This document shows, piece after piece, positions 33,817 to 42,124 of a stretch of 45,242 bases of DNA; the first letter of the stretch is position 1, and each line of letters opens with the position of its first letter. Under the pieces are notes generated by a model. That model did no database searches. It saw only the letters and a program-made list of their open reading frames with translations, and was not told where the DNA came from. Source of the stretch: Herpetosiphonaceae bacterium (GTDB lineage: Bacteria; Chloroflexota; Chloroflexia; Chloroflexales; Kallotenuaceae); contig JACDGP010000035.1 in NCBI GenBank assembly GCA_013821605.1, positions 1-45,242 on the forward strand, read 5' to 3'. The translations under genes were made by a program, and so were the position numbers.

Positions 33817-36474
33817 ATGACTATCAACTTAAAGGTGGATGATCTATCGCTCCTTTCACTTTGCGCAATCCTTCGTCGCTTCGACGGTGATTTGTTGCAG
33901 TCCTTTGCTTCGTTCGACGCGTCTGCGTTAACCGAACTGCTCGCCAGCGACCGAGTAGTACCCGTCCCAGAACTTCCCGGCTCATTTCAAGTCCGTGAGG
34001 ATGTGTGGACCGATGTACTGGCCCGCCTACGTGCAGAGCATCCAGACGACGAGTTGATGCTCCACGAGGAAGCATTTGTCCGCTTCCTGCAGCGCTTGCA
34101 GGATGATCCCAGTATCCCCGAGCGTCGTGACCACGAGGAGCGCTGCTTCTATCACCTTGAGGCGCTCCGCGTACCGTTGATCGAGCGCCGTGAGTGGGAA
34201 CGTATCCGCCACTACGTCGCCGTCCTCCGGGCCGCACGCCCGCAGGCGCAACGCCATCTCCACCTGCTGTCGCTCTATGACGGCTTTGATGCGCTTCACA
34301 TCCCAAACTACGAGGTCGGTGAAGCCATCCTCTCGACCCTCGTGGCCGATCCTTCACTGGCAGACGACATCCGGATGCGCGCCTTCAACATGCTGGCGCA
34401 GATCCACTGGTTCCAAACCCAATACGACCAGGCACTGGAGTTCTACCGGCAGGTTCATATACTTGCGGGCGTAACCACCAATCCTACCTTTCAAGCTCAC
34501 GCTCTGCTCAATATGAGCATGGTTTACCACGAGATTGGCTACTACATCCAGGCACTGGAATTGAGCGAGCAGAGTCTGCATGCGTATCAAGCGCTGGACG
34601 ATACGTACCACGAGGCGCATGCGCACTATGAGGTCGGCAAGAATGCGATACAGCTTGGGCGTTGGCAGGACGCGCAACATCATTTGGATGCAGCCGACGT
34701 GATCTACGTCCGGCTGGGTGTAGAGTCTCAACTGGCTAACCTGTATTGTCTGCGGGCTCAGTTGCACCATGCCCTCGGTGACGAAGTCGAAAGCAAAATG
34801 TGGTATCTGCGTAGTCTGGAAATCGGACGGTCTCAACAGCATGGCGACCCCGCTGTAACGATGGATGCCTGGCTCCTGCTTGGGTTCCTCTACCAAACTC
34901 AAGAGCATTGGTCTGAAGCTCTGGCGGCCTACGAGCAGGCCGCTACAATCGCTGCGGGCTTACGTAACACGCACTCATTGGCGCTCACTCACTTCCGCTG
35001 TGGCGAAGTGTATAAGGTTCAAGGATTGACCCATGCAGCTGCCAACGCGTACCGCAAAGCGATCGATTTGCTTGAGACCCTGCGCGGGGCTGCGGCCGGC
35101 GAGGAAGTGAAGCTTGGGCTCCTCGGCGCCACACAGCAAATCTACGAGGCGACCATCCTCCTCCTGCTTGAGCAGGGTCGTCATGCTGAGGCCTACCATT
35201 TCGTACAGCGCGCACGTGCACGTGCGTTTCTTGATATGCTGGCGCAGAAATCGCCTGAACTGTACGCCTCGTTCGACCAGCCGGTCGCTACACTGGCGGA
35301 GATTCAGGCGCACCTGCCCAAGGATGCCGTGCTCGTTGAGTACTTCACCACAGGTGTTCTGCCACGCGGTGATAGCCTCATCAACCGGCTCCCACTCAAT
35401 AATGCGCGTCTGCGCAAACATCTTACCACACGACCTTCCATCCTAATCTTCGTTGTCACGCACGACGGCCTGGAGATCTACCGCCCATTGCTCGATCCAA
35501 ATACGTTGCGGCCCTTGCCGCATGATGCTGGCCCAAGCAGGCGTCTGTTAGAGCGGCCGCGTTTGCTCACAGAATTGCACAAACGCCTTATTGCACCATT
35601 TCAACACGTGCTACAAGACCGTCAACTGCTCTACCTGATCCCGCATGGGCCACTGCACTACGTACCGTTTCTGGCCCTCTGCTCTGCTTCCGGGGAGTTC
35701 CTCCTTGATCGTAGCGGTCCAGCAGTCGCCATGGTGCCTAGTGCAACGATTCTGTTACGCAATTGCCTCGCATGCCCTCGTGGTCGCGGCCGTGGGTTAC
35801 TCGCGGTAGGCTACAATGGTGTAGGCGAGCGCGAACTGCGTTATGCCGAAGTCGAAGCACGTGCGATCGCTCGATTGCTAGGTGGCGAGGCGTGGACCGG
35901 TCCCCAGCGTAAGACCGATAGTCTGATCGAGCCGGCCCGCCACGCATGCTGGCTGCATTTCGCCGGACATGCAGTCTATGACCCCCAAGATCCGCTCAAC
36001 TCCGCACTACAACTAGGAGAAGATGAGGCGCTAACCGCACGGACGATCATCGGACGGCTTAACCTCCAAGCTGATCTGGTGACGCTAAGCGCATGTACAA
36101 GTGGGCTGAGCCATGTCGTTCCCGGCGACGAGTTGTTTGGCCTCCAGCGCGCATTCTTATACGCAGGCGTCCCCAGTGTTGTTTGCACGTTGTGGGAGGC
36201 CAACGACCTTGTCGCGCTGCTGATCATGGAACTGCTGTATACCGCGCTACGAGCGGGGGTGCCGGTGGCGGCGGCGCTACGAGATGCACAGGTAACGATC
36301 CGTGAGATGACGGGACGCGATCTCCAGGCAACCATCACGCGGTTGCATTCGGATAACCCCGAGCTCGCTGCAGCGCTCAATGATATGATAGGTGTCCAGG
36401 CCGACCTGGATACCCATCTGTTTGCCGACCCATTCTTCTGGGCACCTTTTATGCTTATCGGCGGACCGCGCTAG
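33817..36474 (+). CDS. TPR-CHAT caspase-like protease
   Basis: 885 residues. The N-terminal 100 are of unknown type. About 130-460 consist of TPR-like helical repeats (for example AHALLNMSMVYHEIGYYIQA, DAWLLLGFLYQTQEHWSEA). The C-terminal third is a CHAT domain with the caspase-like dyad: His718 in LHFAGHAVYD and Cys760 in LSACTSG, plus GDELFGLQRAFLYAGVPSVV and the ALRDAQ end. CHAT proteases act in eukaryotic separase and bacterial immune systems such as Craspase and gasdermin activators. AAAGG lies eleven bases before the ATG. It converges with a sigma/zf-HC2 pair (17 bases between stops), a neighbourhood I associate with CHAT proteins of unknown role. Cleavage of a partner is inferred. Confidence 0.9.
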   Translation: MTINLKVDDLSLLSLCAILRRFDGDLLQSFASFDASALTELLASDRVVPVPELPGSFQVREDVWTDVLARLRAEHPDDELMLHEEAFVRFLQRLQDDPSIPERRDHEERCFYHLEALRVPLIERREWERIRHYVAVLRAARPQAQRHLHLLSLYDGFDALHIPNYEVGEAILSTLVADPSLADDIRMRAFNMLAQIHWFQTQYDQALEFYRQVHILAGVTTNPTFQAHALLNMSMVYHEIGYYIQALELSEQSLHAYQALDDTYHEAHAHYEVGKNAIQLGRWQDAQHHLDAADVIYVRLGVESQLANLYCLRAQLHHALGDEVESKMWYLRSLEIGRSQQHGDPAVTMDAWLLLGFLYQTQEHWSEALAAYEQAATIAAGLRNTHSLALTHFRCGEVYKVQGLTHAAANAYRKAIDLLETLRGAAAGEEVKLGLLGATQQIYEATILLLLEQGRHAEAYHFVQRARARAFLDMLAQKSPELYASFDQPVATLAEIQAHLPKDAVLVEYFTTGVLPRGDSLINRLPLNNARLRKHLTTRPSILIFVVTHDGLEIYRPLLDPNTLRPLPHDAGPSRRLLERPRLLTELHKRLIAPFQHVLQDRQLLYLIPHGPLHYVPFLALCSASGEFLLDRSGPAVAMVPSATILLRNCLACPRGRGRGLLAVGYNGVGERELRYAEVEARAIARLLGGEAWTGPQRKTDSLIEPARHACWLHFAGHAVYDPQDPLNSALQLGEDEALTARTIIGRLNLQADLVTLSACTSGLSHVVPGDELFGLQRAFLYAGVPSVVCTLWEANDLVALLIMELLYTALRAGVPVAAALRDAQVTIREMTGRDLQATITRLHSDNPELAAALNDMIGVQADLDTHLFADPFFWAPFMLIGGPR

Positions 36475-36491
36475 TACCATCCGGTACATTG

Positions 36492-37217
36492 CTACCCTTC
36501 AGGTAACGCACCAGGCCTGATCTCGACCTGCATGTCACCGACTGCTTCCATTGGAACCGGTGTGAAAACAACAAAGCCGATTTCGTCCGTCTCGCCGTGC
36601 AAACTCGTGCCAGCAATACGCAGGATCACCGAGCTACCCCCCTGATTGAATACGTCTTTGGTAAGCATTTCGACGCCGACACGCACCCTAGCCTGCTTGC
36701 GTGCTCGATCTTCTGTTGCAACGTCGACCGTTACATTGATGTGCTGCGTTGCACTTGCTCGCTCCACATGATAGCGATACAGCCAGTCGCCCTGGGCTCC
36801 GCCCCGAAACTGGCTTACGGGCACTGGCTGGTGGATGGTGTTGGCCAGCGCCTGAGAGAATGAAATGATGATCCGGTCGAGCGTGTCGATCACCAATGCC
36901 TGGAGTGACATCTGCGATGGAACAGATAATGGGCGAGCGGGTCGTAAGAACGATAGATCGGGCTGCGAACAGCTGGGAGCGGGCGGGATTTCGTCGTCAG
37001 CCGTAGCATCAACATACTCGATCAACTCGTCAAGCTCCGCACGACATACACTGCATGTGCGGATGTGCTCGGAAACCTCTGGGTAGAGCGCTGACGCATC
37101 GTTCCCCAGCATGCGCTGCATCACGTAATCTGGAAAACGTGTCCGCACCATATGCGTTTCGGCTGCATTTGCACCATGCTCCGAGACATTGGAATCGCTG
37201 TCGCCTGTCACATCCAC
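36492..37217 (-). CDS. zf-HC2 anti-sigma-like protein with C-terminal beta domain
   Basis: 241 residues. The anti-sigma zinc-binding motif H-x3-C-x2-C appears as HIRTCSVC (about 71-78). There is no membrane span. The C-terminal part (from about LQALVIDTLDRIIISF to VPMEAVGDMQVEIRP) looks like a beta-sandwich ending in a G-F-V-V-F-x-P-V-P-M turn, as in regulatory-domain proteins that accompany CHAT operons. It starts three bases after the upstream sigma-like stop with GGGGAG before it, so translation is coupled. The likely role is a soluble anti-sigma or adaptor for the sigma-like protein and a possible CHAT substrate (inference). Confidence 0.75.
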   Translation of the reverse strand: MDVTGDSDSNVSEHGANAAETHMVRTRFPDYVMQRMLGNDASALYPEVSEHIRTCSVCRAELDELIEYVDATADDEIPPAPSCSQPDLSFLRPARPLSVPSQMSLQALVIDTLDRIIISFSQALANTIHQPVPVSQFRGGAQGDWLYRYHVERASATQHINVTVDVATEDRARKQARVRVGVEMLTKDVFNQGGSSVILRIAGTSLHGETDEIGFVVFTPVPMEAVGDMQVEIRPGALPEG

Positions 37218-37220
37218 TAC

Positions 37221-38051
37221 TTACTCCCCGCCCTCGACTGGCCGTCTGTCCCTCGTCTCGTGTTTCACGTGTGGCAACAACCCATCTTCCCTTGCGAGTT
37301 CCTGCCAGCACGCCAGTTGCTTAAGCTTCGCAATCGCCCGTGTGCGTAACACATAGACGTTCTCGACTGAGTTGCCAAGTCGCTGCCCGATCGTGCGATC
37401 ATCAAGCCCATGCCTATACTGCAGCAACAGCACCTCAAGTTGCTGGTGTGCACGGGGGTGGAGTTGGCGAAACTCTTCGAGACAGCGCTCGACCCCGGCG
37501 ACGCGTTCCTGTCCTCGCATGCGCAGCAGGGCTTCGTCAGCGGGGTCCAACTGTGCCTCATCGACAAGTCGCTCAAGCAGGGGGACATCATCCGGGTGGG
37601 ATGCTGCCTCAAATGAAGCCTCGGGCCGGCTTAACTGTCGTCGCAGCGCTTTCGCCGCATCGCGGAGATGCTGCAAAGCAAACGCAAGAAATGCGCCTGG
37701 AGTGCGGCAGCGTTGAAAAGCGATGAAGGTCGCTTCCAATGCTTGCTGCGCGGCCTCCGTGCTGACATCCCGGTACCTCCAATAGGCAATATCACACAGA
37801 TAGCGGTGCAGTTCGGTGTAACCAAGCTCTTGTCGGTCTTGACCCTCGCTCCCCGAGCAAGCGTTGTACATGGCCTGGCTGTAGACATAGAGTGCAGCTC
37901 TTGGTGGTTTGGCATCTACATCTTGAAGGATCTGGGCAAGCGTTTGCTGCACGAACAGTTCGTGGTCGAGAAGCGCCCACGCATGCCGCGTAACGAACTG
38001 CTCAACTGCTTGCCGACACTGAATCTCGAGCTCTGAAGAGTTGTGCTCCAT
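37221..38051 (-). CDS. Divergent ECF-like sigma factor
   Basis: About 276 residues. The C-terminal helix-turn-helix (RAHQQLEVLLLQYRHGLDDRTIGQRLG followed by VENVYVLRTRAIAKLKQ) matches sigma-70 region 4. A weak region 2 is seen around YRDVSTEAAQQALEATFIAFQR and GAFLAFALQHLRDAAKALRR. The N-terminal 100 residues are not recognised. I chose ATG 38051 (MEHNSSELE); the frame is open to 38240, and the extra 63 residues do not look sigma-like. It lies just upstream of and coupled to the zf-HC2 gene. The target promoters are unknown. Confidence 0.72.
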   Translation of the reverse strand: MEHNSSELEIQCRQAVEQFVTRHAWALLDHELFVQQTLAQILQDVDAKPPRAALYVYSQAMYNACSGSEGQDRQELGYTELHRYLCDIAYWRYRDVSTEAAQQALEATFIAFQRCRTPGAFLAFALQHLRDAAKALRRQLSRPEASFEAASHPDDVPLLERLVDEAQLDPADEALLRMRGQERVAGVERCLEEFRQLHPRAHQQLEVLLLQYRHGLDDRTIGQRLGNSVENVYVLRTRAIAKLKQLACWQELAREDGLLPHVKHETRDRRPVEGGE

Positions 38052-38283
38052 CAACACCACAAATGCGTACCTGATAGACGGATAGTGTGGACTGATGCGG
38101 ACGATCTTGGCCAGTAAGGGGCATTCCCATAGCGCAGAAACATCATAGCACAGGGAGCGCATGGATTCAACTGGCACGTGGCTGCACGTTGCCATCTGCC
38201 TCCCGCAGATCTTCAGCGTCATGCGTTCACCATTGAGCATCCATGCAGGCTTTCATCGGGTCCCTCACAAGAGAAAGGGGGTT

Positions 38284-38298
38284 AGAAACCCGGCTTCT
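38284..38298. repeat. AGAAACCCGGCTTCT palindrome
   Basis: A 15-base near-palindrome in the divergent gap between the sigma-like and PASTA-like genes. Similar AGAAACC-CGG-TTTCT palindromes occur as interspersed repeats in cyanobacterial and Chloroflexi genomes, from memory. The rest of 38052-38430 holds no gene if the later sigma start is right. Confidence 0.4.
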
Positions 38299-38430
38299 TG
38301 CACTTAGCCGGTCCTGCGGACATGTCAGAACAATGAACCAGCAGAATGTTCCGCTTAGTATGTTGGACCAGGCGGCAACTGCAAGGTTTCTGGGCTGCCC
38401 TCCCTTATTGAGTTCGAAAGGAGGGTACAT

Positions 38431-39288
38431 ATGCTGGATTCAAAGAACCTGAAAGATGTCAGTTCCGGATTATCTTTCAGTAAAACCGCGCGGGATGCTG
38501 GATTGCCCGAGAAGCTCGACAGTGGGCAGAAGGAAAAAGCAGAGGCAAAACACGGTTTGGTAGCTGGCATCTTTAGTATCGTCTATTTGCTGCTTATGCT
38601 TGCCTTCTTTAGCTGGCAACTGTTCGATACTTGGATTGGAGCGCACACATTGATCGGCCTGTTCGGCTACAGTCTGACGCGCCTCAATACGCCCACCTTC
38701 CATCTCATTGCCTTTACGATGATTGGCGGTGCACTCGGTGCCATTGTTAATGGAATCCGTAGCTTTCTTCGCTATAGTAATGGCTTTGCGTCACGGCATA
38801 CGTGGAAGTACATCACGGCTCCTTGGATGGGGGGCGTGCTGGCGCTCCTCGTGTATGCCCTGATCCACAGCAGCACTGCCGTATTTAGCGGGAGTACCAC
38901 AACGGACGGCGGCAGCGCTCAACTCCTGGCTAACTTCGCTGCTGCAGCGCTCGCAGGCTATGGCTCACGGGATGTCTTCATCTGGCTTGATGCGCAAGTT
39001 GAGAAGCTGTTCAAAGTACCGCAAGGCGTTCCCAATGTGATAGGCAAACCCGAAGAGCCGGCAACGGATACGCTACACGATCACAACTTGGCGAAAGGCG
39101 CAACCATCAATGTGCCTCGGAAGCATGGTGAGATAGATGGGACAGTGGTAGCGCAATCACCATCCCCAAACGAGATAACGACCCGCGACGCGGAGGTTGA
39201 TCTAGTCGTTGCTACAAGCGTATCAGACAAAGGAGGTGTGCCACTCTCACAGGATCCAGCCTCAGCTAATGGTACCAAACCGCATTGA
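38431..39288 (+). CDS. Four-span membrane protein with PASTA-like C-terminus
   Basis: 285 residues. A Lys/Asp-rich N-terminal 40 precedes about four hydrophobic spans (near 43-65, 88-108, 130-150 and 165-185). The tail (about 205-265) begins VPNVIGKPEEPATDTL and continues to SPSPNEITT...DLVVATS, a PASTA-type domain (V-P-x-V-x-G opening, ending in a V-x-L-V-V-x-x strand). PASTA domains bind peptidoglycan or muropeptides, which fits the amidase gene 141 bases downstream. Whether the tail lies inside or outside depends on topology that I cannot settle. AAAGGAGGG precedes the ATG. Confidence 0.65.
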   Translation: MLDSKNLKDVSSGLSFSKTARDAGLPEKLDSGQKEKAEAKHGLVAGIFSIVYLLLMLAFFSWQLFDTWIGAHTLIGLFGYSLTRLNTPTFHLIAFTMIGGALGAIVNGIRSFLRYSNGFASRHTWKYITAPWMGGVLALLVYALIHSSTAVFSGSTTTDGGSAQLLANFAAAALAGYGSRDVFIWLDAQVEKLFKVPQGVPNVIGKPEEPATDTLHDHNLAKGATINVPRKHGEIDGTVVAQSPSPNEITTRDAEVDLVVATSVSDKGGVPLSQDPASANGTKPH

Positions 39289-39429
39289 TGGAGCTAAACT
39301 CGCCTAGAAGGAGCTGGGGTACGCCCGCCGTCGGGTAAGCAGGCCACCGCTATGGTAAAGAGCGAACTGGTACAAGGGTGCCATGGCCTGAATATGGTCG
39401 AATGGTTTTACCACTAACAGGAGTTTCTC

Positions 39430-39990
39430 ATGACTACGAACATTGACCGGACGACCTGGGATACCACGCAGTTCCGGCCAGTCAATAACGGTTACTGGAG
39501 CCGCGCCAATTTCGGCGGGCGCCTACCCAACCGCATTGTCGTTCACACCACCGATGGTGTCCTCGGCAGTACCTTCACAGGCGAATGCCGCTATCTCAGT
39601 GACGCAACAAACGAACAAGACCCAAATAACCAGGTCTGTGCGCACTACATGATCGGCAAGCAGGGTCAGTGTGCGCGGCTGCTCGATCCACGCCTGTTCA
39701 TCGCATGGGCTGTTGGCAGGTGCATTGATGGATGGTCTAACATCAACACTATCAGCATCGAATGCCATCTGACGACGGGCGAAAACTGGACACCTGAGAT
39801 GCGCGCCACACTGGAGAGCTTGGTCCTCGAACTCGCTGACATCTATCCTATCCAAGACCTATCTGTAGATGTGGAAACCCATCGGCACATCGCTCTACCC
39901 CCCGGTCGCAAACAGGATCCAGTCATGTGGAGCGATAACGATTTTGATGCATGGCGAGCCAATCTGAGCCTAGCAGCGGCACCCGCGTAA
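39430..39990 (+). CDS. N-acetylmuramoyl-L-alanine amidase (PGRP/Amidase_2-like)
   Basis: 186 residues. The first zinc ligand His is in RIVVHTTDG, followed by CAHYMIGKQGQ, an A-W-A-V strand, INTISIECHLTTG and a late T-H-R-H segment with K-Q-D-P, the usual H...H...(D/K) order of T7-lysozyme/PGRP-type amidases. These cleave the lactyl-alanine bond of peptidoglycan. No signal peptide is present, so export would need another route, as with phage endolysins. AGGAG lies before the ATG. It is the last gene of the island. Confidence 0.82.
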   Translation: MTTNIDRTTWDTTQFRPVNNGYWSRANFGGRLPNRIVVHTTDGVLGSTFTGECRYLSDATNEQDPNNQVCAHYMIGKQGQCARLLDPRLFIAWAVGRCIDGWSNINTISIECHLTTGENWTPEMRATLESLVLELADIYPIQDLSVDVETHRHIALPPGRKQDPVMWSDNDFDAWRANLSLAAAPA

Positions 39991-40015
39991 GGTACATCGC
40001 GAAAGGACCCGCACC

Positions 40016-40041
40016 GACCGCCGTAGCCTGCTGCGGCGGTC
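40016..40041. terminator. Hairpin between convergent amidase and HAD genes
   Basis: GACCGCCGTAG pairs with CTGCGGCGGTC (one T-G pair, minimal loop), a very stable stem between two convergent genes. T-rich bases follow on the plus strand only after about 10 bases. Confidence 0.6.
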
Positions 40042-40062
40042 ATCCCATCGATATTGTATACA

Positions 40063-40120
40063 GCGGCAGCTACTACTCAGGCGTGAGTAGATAGGTGTTG
40101 ATCGCCCACGCTACGCCATC
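40063..40120 (-). repeat. Right island repeat within HAD gene 3' end
   Basis: 58 bases covering the last 15 codons and stop of the HAD gene plus 10 bases beyond. It matches 29615-29669 apart from three synonymous changes and an extra ACT next to the stop. This is the right boundary of the putative island. Confidence 0.92.
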
Positions 40121-40885
40121 TTCCCACACGGGTGGTAGCACGGCCTTAGCCGCCGCCTGGACTTCCGGGATCGCGTTGCCCATCGCGAGGCCGAGGCCGG
40201 CCCAGCGGATCATTGGCAAGTCGTTCTCCTGGTCACCGATGGCGATCACCTCTTCGCGGGCGATGCCCAGCCGCTGCGCCAGCTGTTGCAACGCTGCTCC
40301 TTTGCTGACGCCTAGTGGGGTGAGTTCGCCAAAGTTGGCGTGGGAGCGTAGTGCGGTGAGCCGACCGGCGAAGTGCACGACCAGTTCAGCCAGTGCCTGC
40401 GTAACGACGTCCGACTCCGCAATGAAGAGCAGTTTGAGCGGTGCAGTTGTGGCGACGAGGCCGGCCAAATTGGGCTCGACCACGATGTGCACACCCTCTG
40501 GGTGCAGCGCGTTGTACTCGTTGATCTCCGGCCCATATGCGGCGATATACTGGATCTCATCGATGAATACAACCACCGGTAACTGCATGGTGAGCAGCAG
40601 CTGCACGGCTTCGACCGCGAGGTCATTCGGCATAACAGCATGGTGATAGATTTCGCGCGTCACTGGCTCGATGAGCAAACCACCCTGGTAGCAGATAACG
40701 GGCTCGTGGATGTCCAACAGTTTGATGAACGGTAACGTCGCGGTAAAGGTGCGGCCCGTCGCGAGCGTCACCCTCACACCGCGCGCCTGCGTGTCCGCGA
40801 TGGCATGCTGGACGGCCGAGCTGAGTTCCCCGGTTGGGCTCAGTATGGTGCCGTCAAGGTCAAGGGCTAGTAAGCGGTAGGGCAT
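40073..40885 (-). CDS. Cof-type HAD-IIB hydrolase
   Basis: 270-residue haloacid-dehalogenase phosphatase. Motif I is LLALDLDGTIL, motif II LATGRT, motif III includes KGAALQQLAQRLG (conserved Lys), and motif IV is IGDQENDLPMI, with a IIB cap between. Substrates of the Cof group include sugar phosphates, FMN and HMP-PP; not assignable here. AAGGAGCC precedes the ATG. The 9-base gap from the TMEM175-like gene suggests an operon. Its 3' end is one copy of the island repeat, so the last 15 codons may derive from the incoming element. Confidence 0.93.
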   Translation of the reverse strand: MPYRLLALDLDGTILSPTGELSSAVQHAIADTQARGVRVTLATGRTFTATLPFIKLLDIHEPVICYQGGLLIEPVTREIYHHAVMPNDLAVEAVQLLLTMQLPVVVFIDEIQYIAAYGPEINEYNALHPEGVHIVVEPNLAGLVATTAPLKLLFIAESDVVTQALAELVVHFAGRLTALRSHANFGELTPLGVSKGAALQQLAQRLGIAREEVIAIGDQENDLPMIRWAGLGLAMGNAIPEVQAAAKAVLPPVWEDGVAWAINTYLLTPE

Positions 40886-40894
40886 AGTGGCTCC

Positions 40895-41470
40895 TTATTG
40901 GGCAACCGTCTTCTCGATGCGGCGGTCAGGGATGAGCCACATGACTGCGACGAGCACGTATATCGCGCACGCTAGCCACGAGTTCACAAAGGTAATTGGA
41001 AGGGCCACAAAATAGATCACCGCCGATATTTTGCCCTTGAAGTCTCGGCCAATGGCGGTCGCCAGCACAGAATCGGTGCCATTACTTGCGATGAGCGCGC
41101 GGGTAAGAATAAAATACGCGATTGCAGCCAGCCATAGGATCGCACCATAGAATGCAACCGGCCACGTGGAGAAGTTATTCTCGCCCATCCAGGCCGTGCC
41201 GAACGGGAAGAGCGATAACCAGAATAGCAGATGTAAATTGGCCCATAGCACACCGCCATCGACGCGCTTAACCGCGTGGAGCAGGTGGTGGTGGTTGTTC
41301 CAGTAGATGCCGATATTAATAAAACTCAGGACATAGCTCAAAAATACCGGTAGCAATGGGCGCAACGCGGCCAAATCGGTGTGCTCCGGTACTCGTAGTT
41401 CCAGCACCATGATCGTGATGATAATCGCAATCACACCATCGCTGAACGCTTCTAGGCGGCCCTTGCTCAT
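40895..41470 (-). CDS. TMEM175-family (DUF1211) potassium channel-like protein
   Basis: 191 residues with the family's first-helix signature R-x-E-A-F-S-D-G-V-I-A-I, which lines the pore. About six hydrophobic segments follow, with a His-rich N-N-H-H-H-L-L-H loop after the second or third. Bacterial TMEM175 proteins form tetrameric K+ channels. Full length for the family. First gene of a likely two-gene unit with the HAD hydrolase. Confidence 0.9.
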   Translation of the reverse strand: MSKGRLEAFSDGVIAIIITIMVLELRVPEHTDLAALRPLLPVFLSYVLSFINIGIYWNNHHHLLHAVKRVDGGVLWANLHLLFWLSLFPFGTAWMGENNFSTWPVAFYGAILWLAAIAYFILTRALIASNGTDSVLATAIGRDFKGKISAVIYFVALPITFVNSWLACAIYVLVAVMWLIPDRRIEKTVAQ

Positions 41471-41509
41471 GCTGGGTCTTTCTGTTAATGGGACAAATAC
41501 TATTTCGTA

Positions 41510-41833
41510 CTAGCTGATTGCATCAAAGCCTAAGGCAAACTCAATAGCAAATCGCACCGCTCGCAGCTTAGTCGCTGATAGGTGGGTAATGAAAGTGTTC
41601 AAATTTGCCTTAGGCACCGTCTGGATGTTGTCGAAATTGACCGCACAGTCGTTAAAAAGACCATCTGCGGGCGTAAGCACAACTTCTGAAGGAATCCCAC
41701 GGATAGTTGACGTAATCGGCGCGATGGTAATACCGGGTAAAAATCTAATAGCAGGAGTCCGAGTCAAAATCAAGACGGGACGCCGTTTGTCTGGTGCGTG
41801 GAAACTGTACCAGTACACGTCGCCTTGATTCAT
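41510..41833 (-). CDS. MazF/PemK-type endoribonuclease toxin
   Basis: 107 residues beginning MNQGDVYWYSFHAPDKRRPVLIL, the MazF-fold N-terminus in which the P-D-K-x-R-P-V region holds the catalytic Arg, followed by ITIAPITST (conserved Thr) and a later SEVVLTPADGLFNDCAVNFDNI. MazF toxins cleave mRNA at short sequence motifs. Starts on an ATGA overlap with the antitoxin stop. An in-frame start four codons earlier lies inside the antitoxin gene and is less likely. Confidence 0.9.
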   Translation of the reverse strand: MNQGDVYWYSFHAPDKRRPVLILTRTPAIRFLPGITIAPITSTIRGIPSEVVLTPADGLFNDCAVNFDNIQTVPKANLNTFITHLSATKLRAVRFAIEFALGFDAIS

Positions 41834-42063
41834 TCCTGTCCCCACGTCTGTTCAGTGGCCCATATATCAAACTCACCTGGCTGGACAGGATGGTCGGTAT
41901 AGCCTCGTGCATGTTGGGCGTCTGCAGCTGCAATCTCATAGCTACGTACTGCAGCTTCCAGCGCAGCGCGAATGAATGCGGAGCGGGTTGTCTTGCGTTC
42001 CACAATGACCCGGTCGACTTCTGCAAGCAGTGGTTCATCGATCGTCATCTGAATCGTTTTCAT
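41830..42063 (-). CDS. Ribbon-helix-helix antitoxin of MazEF-type module
   Basis: 77 residues. The N-terminal ribbon-helix-helix (KTIQMTIDEPLLAEVDRVI, KTTRSAFIRAALEAAV) binds DNA, and an acidic, Gln/Trp-rich C-terminus (FDIWATEQTWGQE) is suited to block the toxin. It is the first gene of the module, coupled to the toxin by ATGA. It would autoregulate through the TGTGGA half-sites that overlap its promoter. Confidence 0.88.
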   Translation of the reverse strand: MKTIQMTIDEPLLAEVDRVIVERKTTRSAFIRAALEAAVRSYEIAAADAQHARGYTDHPVQPGEFDIWATEQTWGQE

Positions 42064-42078
42064 GTCGACACCTAACTA

Positions 42079-42124
42079 TGTGGATAACAATCCACAATAT
42101 AGTCCACATCTGGTACATGGTCAA
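42079..42124 (-). promoter_or_regulatory. MazEF-type promoter with repeated operator half-sites
   Basis: On the minus strand TTGACC (42119-42124), 17 bases, TATATT (42096-42101). A perfect palindrome TGTGGAT-AACA-ATCCACA occupies 42079-42096, touching the -10, and a third half-site GTCCACA lies in the spacer (42102-42108). Spacing of the half-sites (about 11-12 bases) suits cooperative ribbon-helix-helix binding. Confidence 0.7.

Larger units (their letters stand above)
29615..40120. mobile_element. Putative 10.4-kb genomic island inserted at 3' end of a HAD gene
   Basis: Bounded by direct repeats of the same gene 3' end (29615-29669 and 40063-40120). The right copy completes a functional HAD hydrolase gene, while the left copy is an orphan beside moeA. 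That is the arrangement left when an element integrates in a gene's 3' end and restores it. Cargo: vanadium-haloperoxidase homologue, CLCA-like zincin, TPR-CHAT protein, sigma and zf-HC2 pair, PASTA-like membrane protein, amidase. No integrase, transposase or replication gene is visible, so mobility may be lost or provided in trans. Duplication by homologous exchange is an alternative. Confidence 0.6.

Noticed and set aside
29680-40060. Prophage
   Set aside because: Apart from an amidase and a small membrane protein there are no structural, packaging or replication genes.
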